A stretch of 8,081 bases of DNA. Origin: an uncultured bacterium. GTDB lineage: Bacteria; Bacillota; Clostridia; Lachnospirales; Lachnospiraceae. How positions within the stretch are numbered: the stretch's first letter is position 1; every line of letters starts with the position of its first letter. Of this stretch, positions 1 through 6,184 are shown piece by piece. The DNA lies in NCBI GenBank assembly GCA_937893485.1, contig CALBJL010000023.1, forward strand, positions 1 to 8,081, written 5' to 3'. The translations under genes were made by a program, and so were the position numbers. The notes beneath the pieces were generated by a model, which saw only the letters and a list, made by a program, of their open reading frames with translations, made no database searches and was not told the origin of the DNA.

Positions 1-1
1 G

Positions 2-223
2 CGCTTAGACAATATCGGCAGGGTAGAGATGGCGATGGAGCGGTTAGAGCAGTGCCTGTCGGAGATTGAACTGGATAATTATGGGCGTGTCCCGCTCAGC
101 TTCAGTGCCGGAGGCGCATGCTACCCGCAGGATGCAAAGACCTATGCAGATCTGTGCAAATGTGCTGATGCGGCATTATACCGGGTAAAACGGGACGGAA
201 AAGGCAGGTTCTGCTGGTATTAG
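2..223 (+). CDS. GGDEF-domain protein, C-terminal fragment (probable diguanylate cyclase)
   Basis: The reading frame is open from the left edge, so only the last 73 residues are visible and the true start lies upstream. The visible part matches the C-terminal half of a GGDEF domain. A strand ending LSFSAGGACYP corresponds to the family's vt.SiGia.yp. It is followed by a helix with the typical ADAALYRVKRDGKGR signature (family: AD.ALY.AK..GrN), and the protein ends just after the domain. GGDEF enzymes make cyclic di-GMP from two GTP. The active-site GG(D/E)EF loop and any inhibitory I-site lie outside the window, so catalytic competence and the N-terminal sensor domain cannot be judged. The gene is co-directional with iorA, whose start is 66 bases downstream, with no obvious terminator between them. 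Co-transcription is possible but unproven. Confidence 0.82.
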   Translation, partial: RLDNIGRVEMAMERLEQCLSEIELDNYGRVPLSFSAGGACYPQDAKTYADLCKCADAALYRVKRDGKGRFCWY

Positions 224-289
224 GCAGCGCGGTCATTAAGGGCTAAGAAAAAAGCAGTCAGAAAAATGGTAAAAGGGAGCTACAGTGGA

Positions 290-2095
290 ATGAAAAAAGA
301 GTACATGATGGGAAACGGAGCCATTGCGTTGGGCGCATTGGCGGCGGGAGTGAATTTCGTGGCAGGCTATCCGGGTACGCCATCCTCGGAAATTATAGAG
401 ACAGTTGCAAAATATCCGCGTGAGGGACTGCACATTGAGTGGTCGGTCAATGAGAAAGCCGCGATGGAGGTCGCTGCCAGCGCAGCCTATTCCGGCGCGA
501 GAAGTCTGGTGACGATGAAGCAGGTAGGCTTGAATGTTGCATCCGATCCATTGATGTCACTGGCGTATGTTGGGGTGAAGGGCGGCATGGTCGTTGTATC
601 GGCGGATGATCCGGGCCCGATTTCCTCCCAGACTGAGCAGGATACGAGAAGATTTGCTGAATTTGCACGGATTCCGGTGTTTGATCCGGTATCTCCGGAG
701 GAAGCGTTTGTGATGATTCAGGAGGCATTTGCATATTCGGAAAAATATCACACACCGGTGTTGTTCCGACCGACGACGCGGATCTGTCATGCGTATGCCA
801 ATATTGATGTGCCGGAAACGTTTACCGGACATGAGTTTGAGGGCTTTATCAAGGATTCGAAAAAATGGGTCATTTTCCCCAGATTGTCCTTTGCCAACCA
901 TGCGATGATTGAGAAACGTAATGTAGAGATCGGGAATGATTTTTCAAAGAGTGCGTACAATGAGGTGTCAGTCGCATCTGCTGACTGCAAGCAGGCAGTC
1001 TTTACCGGCGGTGTGAGCTATGCGTATGTAAAAGAGGCGCTGATGGAGCATCCGGAAGTCAAGCTCTGCCGGATCGGAACACCGTATCCGTTTCCGGAGC
1101 AGTTTGTGTTAGAGGCGCTGCAGGGTGTGGAGGAAGTCATCGTATTAGAGGAACTGAGCCCTTATATCGAAGAAAAACTGCTGATGCTGTGCGGCAGACA
1201 TCAGTTACCTGTCAAAATCAACGGCAAGCTGACCGGTCATGTACCGGCAAGCGGGGAGAATTCTTATGAGTCGGCACAACAGATACTCGGCGAGTTTTTG
1301 GGGCTGCCGTTGGTGGATGCGGCGATCAATACGACGGATGCGCCGCAGCTTCCAGTACGGCCTCTGGTATTGTGCGCCGGATGCCCGCACCGTGCGTCCT
1401 TCTATGCGGTCAAGCAGGCGATGAAGGGAAAACAGAGCTATTTCTGCGGAGACATCGGATGTTATACACTGGGAAATGCGATGCCGCTCGATATGTGTGA
1501 TACCTGCCTGTGTATGGGTGCCGGGGTCACGATGGCACAGGGCTTCCACTGGACAGATCCCCGGATGGAAGGTGCAGCATTTGCGTTTATCGGCGATTCT
1601 ACGTTTTTCGCATCCGGGATCACCGGAGTCGTGAACGCCGTGTACAATGAGGCGGATATCGTCGTCTGTGTGCTCGACAATTCGACGACAGCGATGACCG
1701 GACATCAGCCACATCCGGGTACGGGGCGCAATATGATGGGTGACATCGTGGAGAAGGTGAGCATCGAGGCGATTTTAAAGGGAATCGGGCTGGATTTCGT
1801 CAAGACGGTAGACCCGCTCGATCTGCAGGCGGCGGTTGTGACCGTGCAGGAAGCCGCTGCGAAAAAGGGTGTAAAGGCAATTATTTTCAAATCACCGTGT
1901 ATTGCAATCGCAAAGAGTGTGAAAAAGGCAGATATTTCCGGAGCTTGTATCCGGTGCCAGAAATGTATCCGGGAGATCGGATGTCCGGCGATCGTAAAGA
2001 TTGACAGCAAGGTCACGATCGACCGGAACTTGTGTACCGGATGCGGCCTGTGCGGACAGATCTGTCCGGTCGGGGCGATCACAGTGAACGAATAA
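290..2095 (+). CDS. iorA: Indolepyruvate:ferredoxin oxidoreductase, alpha subunit
   Basis: This is the catalytic subunit of a cytosolic oxygen-sensitive enzyme that oxidatively decarboxylates aryl-2-oxoacids (indolepyruvate, phenylpyruvate, hydroxyphenylpyruvate) to arylacetyl-CoA and reduces ferredoxin. The 601-residue length is normal. The N-terminal pyrimidine-binding domain starts MKKEYMMGNGAIALGAL and carries PGTPSSE at 28-34. CAGCPHR begins at 362, in the TPP-binding half. The TPP/Mg motif is GDSTFF at 435 with DNSTTAMTG at 463. The C-terminus is a two-cluster ferredoxin domain, with Cys at 553/556/559/565 followed by Pro, and Cys at 582/585/588/592 followed by Pro. The first cluster has a longer last spacing (CX2CX2CX5CP), in keeping with the looser first motif of this family. 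The ATG at 290 is preferred over the in-frame ATG at 266 because GGGAG (275-279) sits 10 bases upstream of it and the family begins there. iorB follows after 70 bases. Confidence 0.95.
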   Translation: MKKEYMMGNGAIALGALAAGVNFVAGYPGTPSSEIIETVAKYPREGLHIEWSVNEKAAMEVAASAAYSGARSLVTMKQVGLNVASDPLMSLAYVGVKGGMVVVSADDPGPISSQTEQDTRRFAEFARIPVFDPVSPEEAFVMIQEAFAYSEKYHTPVLFRPTTRICHAYANIDVPETFTGHEFEGFIKDSKKWVIFPRLSFANHAMIEKRNVEIGNDFSKSAYNEVSVASADCKQAVFTGGVSYAYVKEALMEHPEVKLCRIGTPYPFPEQFVLEALQGVEEVIVLEELSPYIEEKLLMLCGRHQLPVKINGKLTGHVPASGENSYESAQQILGEFLGLPLVDAAINTTDAPQLPVRPLVLCAGCPHRASFYAVKQAMKGKQSYFCGDIGCYTLGNAMPLDMCDTCLCMGAGVTMAQGFHWTDPRMEGAAFAFIGDSTFFASGITGVVNAVYNEADIVVCVLDNSTTAMTGHQPHPGTGRNMMGDIVEKVSIEAILKGIGLDFVKTVDPLDLQAAVVTVQEAAAKKGVKAIIFKSPCIAIAKSVKKADISGACIRCQKCIREIGCPAIVKIDSKVTIDRNLCTGCGLCGQICPVGAITVNE

Positions 2096-2125
2096 GGCAG
2101 AAAATGCGTAGGAAGGAGAGGCTTA

Positions 2126-2148
2126 TTCCATACAGACGGCGTATGGGA
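2126..2148 (+). promoter_or_regulatory. Hairpin in the iorA-iorB gap
   Basis: The arms TTCCATAC (2126-2133) and GTATGGGA (2141-2148) pair over 8 positions, one of them a G-U pair, around the 7-base loop AGACGGC. The 3' arm covers most of the weak GGGAG nearest the iorB start. The structure lies just after a strong GGAAGGAGAGG, so folding shortens the effective distance between that ribosome-binding sequence and the iorB ATG. It has no T-tract and is not a terminator. A role in tuning the IorA:IorB ratio is inference. Confidence 0.4.
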
Positions 2149-2165
2149 GAGCGGTTCATACATAC

Positions 2166-2753
2166 ATGAAAAAAGATATTTTAATATGTGGAGTCGGCGG
2201 TCAGGGAACGGTGTTAGCGTCCAAGCTCATTGCTGCGGCAGCGATGGAGGAAGGAAATGTCGTCCACTCCGCAGAGACAATCGGAATGGCGCAGAGAGGC
2301 GGTTCGGTGACGAGCCATGTGCGTATCGGCGAAGCCTATTCGCCTTTGATTCCAAAGGGAAAATGTGACATGCTCATATCCTTTGAACCGGCAGAGGCGG
2401 TTAGAAATCTTTCTTATCTGAAAAAGGACGGGCTTGTGATTGTGAATGCCACTCCGGTCAAGCCGACGACCGAATCTTTGCACGAGACCGGATATGACGG
2501 CAGGAAAATGATCGCGTATCTGAAAGAAAAATGCAACGTGCTCGTCGTGGATTCCGAACAGTTATGTGCGCAGTTTGGCAGCAATAAATATCTCAACGTG
2601 CTCCTGTTGGGAGTAGCAGCAGGCTCCGGAGCACTCGGAATTTCCACGGAAGCGATCCAAAAGGAGATCGAGGCGCGCGTACCGGAGAAATTCGTGGAGA
2701 ATAACCGGCTCGCATTTGAGAGCGGATATGCGTATGCAAATCAGCAGGCATAA
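2166..2753 (+). CDS. iorB: Indolepyruvate:ferredoxin oxidoreductase, beta subunit
   Basis: This is the small partner subunit of IorA. The 195-residue length is typical. It has the pyruvate/ketoisovalerate oxidoreductase gamma-type fold, starting MKKDILICGVGGQGT with a glycine-rich nucleotide/CoA-domain loop at residues 9-15. SAETIGMAQRGGSVTSHVRIG (around residues 35-55) is the most conserved block of IorB proteins. There is no iron-sulfur motif, as expected, since the clusters are in IorA. The start at 2166 fits the family N-terminus, but its ribosome binding site is poor: GGGAG (2145-2149) is 16 bases away and lies partly in a hairpin. A much stronger GGAAGGAGAGG (2111-2121) is 44 bases upstream. 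A 21-codon reading frame in between ends in an ATGA overlap with the iorB start, so translational coupling is possible. A ligase gene follows after 53 bases. Confidence 0.94.
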   Translation: MKKDILICGVGGQGTVLASKLIAAAAMEEGNVVHSAETIGMAQRGGSVTSHVRIGEAYSPLIPKGKCDMLISFEPAEAVRNLSYLKKDGLVIVNATPVKPTTESLHETGYDGRKMIAYLKEKCNVLVVDSEQLCAQFGSNKYLNVLLLGVAAGSGALGISTEAIQKEIEARVPEKFVENNRLAFESGYAYANQQA

Positions 2754-2806
2754 ATCGTACGATATAATCAGATAAAAATTGGATACAAAGAAAAGAGGGA
2801 GTGTAC

Positions 2807-4054
2807 ATGCAGTTAAAACAAACACAGTTGGCACAGGTTGATGCGCAGATCAAACGGCTGATCGGTGGCGACAATTATTACGGCAACAAATACCGGGAGT
2901 TAAACATCACAGGCGTGTCCAGTCAGGAAGAATTTGAGGCATTGCCGTTTTCCAGCAAGGATGATCTGAGAAATGCATATCCGCTGGGTATACAAGCAGT
3001 ACCGGATGAGGAGATCGTCCGCATCCATTCGTCCTCAGGCACGACAGGCAAGCCCGTCATCATTCCGTATACCGCAAAGGATGTGGATGATTGGGCGACG
3101 ATGTTTGCCAGATGCTATGAGACTGCCGGGATCACAAATACCGACCGCATTCAGATCACACCGGGCTACGGATTGTGGACAGCCGGCATCGGTTTTCAGC
3201 TTGGCTGTGAGAAGCTCGGCGCGATGGCGATCCCGATGGGACCGGGCAACACCGACAAGCAGCTTCAGATGATGGTAGACCTGAAATCGACGGTCATCAC
3301 GGCAACATCCTCTTATGCACTGCTTCTGTCCGAGGAGATCGAAAAGCGTGGCATCAAGGATCAGATCTGTCTGAAAAAGGGCGTGATCGGTTCCGAACGC
3401 TGGAGCGAGAAGATGCGAAAGAGCATCCGTGACGGACTCGGCATCGAGCTGTTTGACATTTACGGTCTGACCGAGATCTACGGTCCCGGAATCGGCATCA
3501 ACTGTCCGGGCGAGACTGCGATCCACTACTGGGATGATTATATTTACATAGAGATCATTGATCCGAAGACCGGCAAACCGGTACCGGACGGTGAGGAAGG
3601 CGAGATCGTCATCACGACACTTGTCAAGGAGGGCGCACCGCTGATCCGTTTCCGGACACATGATATTTCCCGTATCGTACCGGGCACCTGCAACTGTGAC
3701 CGATGCAAAAAATATCCCCGCATCGACATTATCAAGGGCAGAAGTGACGACATGTTTAAAGTACATGGTGTCAATATGTTCCCGAGTCAGGTGGAGGAGT
3801 TGCTGTCTCTCGTAGATGGTGTTTCCAGCGAGTACAACATCAATATCGCACATGATGAGTCAAAGAACCGTGATGTGATGCTCGTGACCTGCGAGGCAGA
3901 GGGCAGGGTGGAATTTGATCAGGTAGCAGTCAGACTGAAAGAGCTGTTTAAATCAAAGATCAGTGTAACACCCAAGATCACGGTCGTTCCGGTCGGAACG
4001 CTGCCGCGCTCGGAGAAAAAGACAAAACGCGTCATCGACCACAGAGAATTATAA
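2807..4054 (+). CDS. paaK: Phenylacetate-CoA ligase family protein (AMP-forming aryl-acid:CoA ligase)
   Basis: This is a cytosolic adenylate-forming enzyme joining an arylacetate to CoA through an acyl-AMP (EC 6.2.1.30 type). The 415-residue length is close to the family's. The ATP P-loop signature SSSGTTGKP is at 75-83, YGLTE at 219-223, and the ribose/hinge region RFRTHD at 281-286. A Cys cluster C295-x-C297-xx-C300 sits where PaaK proteins have CxCGR. GRSDDMFKVHGVNMFPSQVE at 311-330 is the start of the mobile C-terminal domain. KTKRV near the end (Lys405/Lys407) holds the likely catalytic lysine. The ATG at 2807 is chosen over the GTG at 2801 because GGGAG (2797-2801) lies 5 bases before the ATG and overlaps the GTG. 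Position directly behind iorAB implies aryl-CoA substrates such as phenylacetyl- or indoleacetyl-CoA, but the exact substrate and physiological direction cannot be read from sequence. The symbol denotes the family. Confidence 0.88.
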   Translation: MQLKQTQLAQVDAQIKRLIGGDNYYGNKYRELNITGVSSQEEFEALPFSSKDDLRNAYPLGIQAVPDEEIVRIHSSSGTTGKPVIIPYTAKDVDDWATMFARCYETAGITNTDRIQITPGYGLWTAGIGFQLGCEKLGAMAIPMGPGNTDKQLQMMVDLKSTVITATSSYALLLSEEIEKRGIKDQICLKKGVIGSERWSEKMRKSIRDGLGIELFDIYGLTEIYGPGIGINCPGETAIHYWDDYIYIEIIDPKTGKPVPDGEEGEIVITTLVKEGAPLIRFRTHDISRIVPGTCNCDRCKKYPRIDIIKGRSDDMFKVHGVNMFPSQVEELLSLVDGVSSEYNINIAHDESKNRDVMLVTCEAEGRVEFDQVAVRLKELFKSKISVTPKITVVPVGTLPRSEKKTKRVIDHREL

Positions 4055-4105
4055 GATTTTACGGAGCAGGACACGGAATACCGTGATGTTCCAAAATAAA
4101 GGAAT

Positions 4106-4162
4106 AACCCCCTCAGAATACTCATATATTGAATCAAAGTATTCTTGAGGGGTTTCCTTTTT
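4106..4162 (+). terminator. Long hairpin with T-tract: terminator of the ior/ligase cluster, overlapping the spoIIID start
   Basis: The arms are CCCCTCA-GAATACT (4109-4122) and AGTATTC-T-TGAGGGG (4138-4152). They give 14 base pairs with one bulged T and a 15-base AT-rich loop; AA/TT pairs can extend the base. The T-rich tail TTTCCTTTTT (4153-4162) follows. This is a credible intrinsic terminator for the upstream operon. A weaker CACGG/CCGTG hairpin at 4072-4085 precedes it. The 3' arm contains GAGGGG, the only good ribosome binding site for spoIIID, and the T-tract runs into the TTG start codon, so the element can also hide the spoIIID translation start. Confidence 0.75.
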
Positions 4163-4421
4163 GAAAGAGTATATAGAAAAACGGGCAATTGATATAGCCT
4201 ATTATATCATCGAGCACAACACGACAGTGCGGCAGACTGCAAAGCAGTTCGGGATCTCGAAATCGACGGTACATAAGGATGTAGCGGAACGTCTGACGCT
4301 CATCAACCCTTTACTGGCGGCGGAGGCGCGCAAGGTGTTGGACATGAATAAGTCGGAACGGCACATTCGTGGAGGGCTTGCGACAAAGGATAAATATTTG
4401 CGTGAAAAAAGTCTAAAATAG
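4161..4421 (+). CDS. spoIIID: Sporulation transcriptional regulator SpoIIID
   Basis: This is an 86-residue DNA-binding regulator of the mother-cell sporulation programme, acting after sigma-E in the Bacillus/Clostridia model. It matches SpoIIID closely: KEYIEKRAIDIAYYIIEHN at the N-terminus, a helix-turn-helix TVRQTAKQFGISKSTVHKDV at about 22-41, INPLLAAEARKVLDMNKSERH, and the signature RHIRGGLATKDKYL near the C-terminus. The start is TTG. No in-frame ATG exists before the helix-turn-helix, and the family N-terminus fits this position. GAGGGG (4147-4152) lies 8 bases before the start. Both the ribosome binding site and the start are embedded in the terminator hairpin of the preceding operon, so efficient translation probably needs a transcript that begins inside or after the 5' arm. 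I could not find a convincing sigma-E promoter. The gene implies an endospore-forming host. Confidence 0.95.
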   Translation: MKEYIEKRAIDIAYYIIEHNTTVRQTAKQFGISKSTVHKDVAERLTLINPLLAAEARKVLDMNKSERHIRGGLATKDKYLREKSLK

Positions 4422-4424
4422 GGC

Positions 4425-4452
4425 TTGATTTTCCAGAAAATTCTGCTATAGT
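4425..4452 (+). promoter_or_regulatory. Sigma-A-type promoter for the MATE gene, with a dyad in the spacer
   Basis: The -35 is TTGATT (4425-4430), followed by a 16-base spacer and the -10 TATAGT (4447-4452), which is preceded by TGC, an extended -10. The promoter starts right after the spoIIID stop and about 50 bases before the MATE start. The inverted repeat ATTTTC-CA-GAAAAT (4428-4441) covers the end of the -35 and most of the spacer, where a repressor could sit. Operator function is inference. Confidence 0.65.
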
Positions 4453-4504
4453 CATATCTGTTACGAAAAAAAGAAACACGCAAAATAAGCGAGGAGATAT
4501 GACG

Positions 4505-5872
4505 ATGGCTAGCCGATATGTATTGGATATGACCAAAGGAAATGAGACAAAACTGTTGTTGAAGTTTACGCTGCCGATGCTGGTTGGAAATATCTTTCAG
4601 CAGTTTTATAATATGGTGGATTCTGTGATTGTTGGGCGCTTTGTAGGCACCAATGCATTAGGTGCAGTGGGCTCGGTCGGAAGCATCACGTTTCTGTTTT
4701 TCTCCCTGTGTATGGGACTGGGTTCCGGTATCGGTATTCTGATCTCACAGTATTTTGGTGCGGGAGAGCATGAATATGTGAAAAAGATTATTGCGAACTC
4801 GATTTATATTACGCTGGGAACAGGACTGGTCATGAGTCTGAGCGGCGCGGCATTGGCGGGTCCGATCCTGCGGCTGATGCAGACGCCGGCGGAGAATTTT
4901 GCGGATGCGCTCATATATATGCGCATCGTCTGCGGATTCACATTCGTCGTGGCAGGTTATAATACGATATCGGCAGAGCTGCGTGCGCTCGGTGATGCCA
5001 AGACACCGCTGATCTTTTTAGGTGTGGCGAGTGTGCTCAATGTCGGTCTGGATCTACTGTTTGTCGTACCGATGCAGATGGGTGTAGCCGGAGCTGCATG
5101 GGCGACAGTGATCGCGCAGTTTTTTGCCATGCTGGGATCGATTCTTTACGGCTATAAAAAGAATGAGTATCTGCGGTTGGAAAAACGCCATATGAGATAC
5201 GATGCCGACATTACAAGGAAAAGCTTCCAGATCGGCATTCCGGTCGCAGCGCAGAATGCACTGATCGCGTTTTCCTGTGTGGCATTACAGAGTGTCGTCA
5301 ACCGCTACGGACCTACCGTAATGGCGGCATATACGGCAACCGGAAGGGTGGAGAGCCTCGTGCAGCAGCCGTATAATTCGCTGGCGCTGGCGGTATCCAC
5401 GTTTGCAGGTCAGAATGCAGGGGCCGGACAGTACGACCGCGTGCGTATCGGCATGAAAAAGAGTGTCTGGCTGGTGGCGATTTTCAGTGTACTTATGATC
5501 GTGATCATGTGGCTGTTTGGAGAACCGATAGTCGGTGTATTTATTGACGAGCCGGAGGTGATCCGGATCGGTGCAAAGGGTCTGCGGATCACGAGTACGA
5601 TGTATTTTGGGCTCGGACTGATCTATGTGCTGCGCGGAATGCTAAACGGAGTTGGAGATGCGCTGTTTGCAATGATCAATGGAGTAACGGAAGTGATTGG
5701 ACGTATCGGCTTTGCCTTTCTGTTTATGATGATACCGGGAATCGGTATGTGGGGCGTGTGGTATACGAACGGTCTGACATGGGCGCTGACCGGACTGGTC
5801 AATGTATACCGTGTGCTGCAGGGTAAGTGGGTTACGAAAGCAGTTGTCACAAAAAGTGGCGGATCGGAGTAA
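4505..5872 (+). CDS. MATE-family efflux transporter
   Basis: This is a 455-residue integral membrane protein of the multidrug and toxic compound extrusion family, a Na+- or H+-driven antiporter exporting cationic compounds. Two homologous halves are visible. The first begins LLLKFTLPMLVGNIFQQFYNMVDSVIVGRFVG, the family N-terminus, with ALGAVGS and the conserved loop ISAELRALGDAKTPLIF before the mid-protein. The second begins around FQIGIPVAAQNALIAFSCVALQSVV, with AYTATGRVESLVQQP and RGMLNGVGDA. About 12 hydrophobic segments are present, split by a charged loop (YGYKKNEYLRLEKRHMRYDADITRKS). Substrate cannot be inferred. The ATG at 4505 is chosen over the one at 4499 because GAGGAG (4491-4496) is 8 bases from the former but only 2 from the latter. 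The gene has its own promoter (4425-4452) and an imperfect terminator, so it appears monocistronic and not linked in function to spoIIID or guaA. Confidence 0.93.
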   Translation: MASRYVLDMTKGNETKLLLKFTLPMLVGNIFQQFYNMVDSVIVGRFVGTNALGAVGSVGSITFLFFSLCMGLGSGIGILISQYFGAGEHEYVKKIIANSIYITLGTGLVMSLSGAALAGPILRLMQTPAENFADALIYMRIVCGFTFVVAGYNTISAELRALGDAKTPLIFLGVASVLNVGLDLLFVVPMQMGVAGAAWATVIAQFFAMLGSILYGYKKNEYLRLEKRHMRYDADITRKSFQIGIPVAAQNALIAFSCVALQSVVNRYGPTVMAAYTATGRVESLVQQPYNSLALAVSTFAGQNAGAGQYDRVRIGMKKSVWLVAIFSVLMIVIMWLFGEPIVGVFIDEPEVIRIGAKGLRITSTMYFGLGLIYVLRGMLNGVGDALFAMINGVTEVIGRIGFAFLFMMIPGIGMWGVWYTNGLTWALTGLVNVYRVLQGKWVTKAVVTKSGGSE

Positions 5873-5878
5873 AAATGT

Positions 5879-5923
5879 AACAGCTCAGTCCGCGCCGTTC
5901 GCAAAGACGTCTGTTGACTTTTT
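5879..5923 (+). terminator. Imperfect terminator after the MATE gene
   Basis: An imperfect stem forms from AACAG/CTGTT (5879-5883 with 5911-5915), GTC/GAC (5888-5890 with 5906-5908) and GCG/CGC (5892-5894 with 5900-5902). It is followed after GAC by TTTTT (5919-5923). It begins 7 bases after the MATE stop. The interrupted stem makes it a weak candidate. Confidence 0.4.
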
Positions 5924-5976
5924 CTTGGTGATGGCGGAACTGTTTATTAAAAGAATAAGAAAATAGGAAAAAATGC

Positions 5977-6005
5977 TTGTCGTTGTGAATGGGCTTTGCT
6001 ATGAT
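5977..6005 (+). promoter_or_regulatory. guaA promoter (extended -10)
   Basis: The -35-like TTGTCG (5977-5982), a 17-base spacer, and the -10 TATGAT (6000-6005) preceded by TGC give an extended -10. Transcription would start near 6012, leaving a leader of about 170 bases before the guaA ATG. Confidence 0.7.
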
Positions 6006-6009
6006 AGAA

Positions 6010-6160
6010 AAGGCTGGATGATATATGTCATCCGGTCTTTATGTCATATGACATAAAGCGCTCCGCGAGGATCGCACTGCGGTGGATCGGAGTCATGCCG
6101 CAAAAGCGCCCCACCGCAGGCGAAGAATCCTGCTTGCAGGATTCTTTCTATACATCTTTA
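6010..6160 (+). promoter_or_regulatory. Structured leader of guaA (stacked hairpins and a 22-bp palindrome)
   Basis: The untranslated region holds four foldable elements in order. (1) A 12-bp stem from 6010-6021 pairing with 6028-6039, with G-U pairs, loop TATATG and core GGATGA/TCATCC. (2) A perfect 22-bp palindrome at 6037-6058 with half-site CTTTATGTCAT. Its left end overlaps the 3' arm of element 1, so the two cannot form fully at once. (3) CTGCGGTGG (6077-6085) pairing with CCACCGCAG (6111-6119) around a 25-base loop. (4) AAGAATCCTGC-TT-GCAGGATTCTT (6123-6146), an 11-bp perfect hairpin followed by the moderately T-rich TCTATACATCTTTATAA, which resembles a terminator. Compensating GCGCT/AGCGC and CTCCG/CGGAG pairings are also possible between 6058 and 6109. 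The layout suggests attenuation or a regulatory RNA. It lacks the purine riboswitch core, and no ligand is proposed. It could also be an inserted intergenic repeat. Confidence 0.5.
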
Positions 6161-6184
6161 TAAGGAAAAAGCAGGAGGAACAAC

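Noticed and set aside
266..289. Upstream in-frame ATG of iorA (8 extra residues)
   Set aside because: The only good ribosome binding site (275-279) lies downstream of this ATG and fits the ATG at 290, which also matches the family N-terminus.
1205..1714. 169-codon minus-strand frame inside iorA
   Set aside because: It is a shadow of iorA, rich in Arg/His/Cys, with no family resemblance.
1946..1987. First iron-sulfur motif of IorA seeming abnormal (CX2CX2CX5CP)
   Set aside because: IorA proteins are known to have a looser spacing in the first of the two motifs, and all four cysteines are present, so it is not a defect.
2763..2768. TATAAT as a separate promoter for the ligase gene
   Set aside because: It is a perfect -10 hexamer, but no acceptable -35 lies 16-18 bases upstream (the position reads ATCAGC) and there is no extended TGn. 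The ligase is more simply read from the ior operon.
3035..3853. 272-codon open frame on the minus strand inside the ligase gene
   Set aside because: It is antisense to a well-conserved + strand gene, has low-complexity Arg/Asp-rich content typical of shadow frames, and has no recognisable domain.
4123..4152. Sigma-E promoter for spoIIID (CATATATT as -35)
   Set aside because: No acceptable CATACAAT-like -10 follows at the required spacing of about 14 bases; the position falls in TTCTTGAG.
6006..6184. Guanine (purine) riboswitch before guaA
   Set aside because: The conserved three-way-junction core and paired loop sequences of the purine riboswitch are absent on both strands. The stems present have a different layout.
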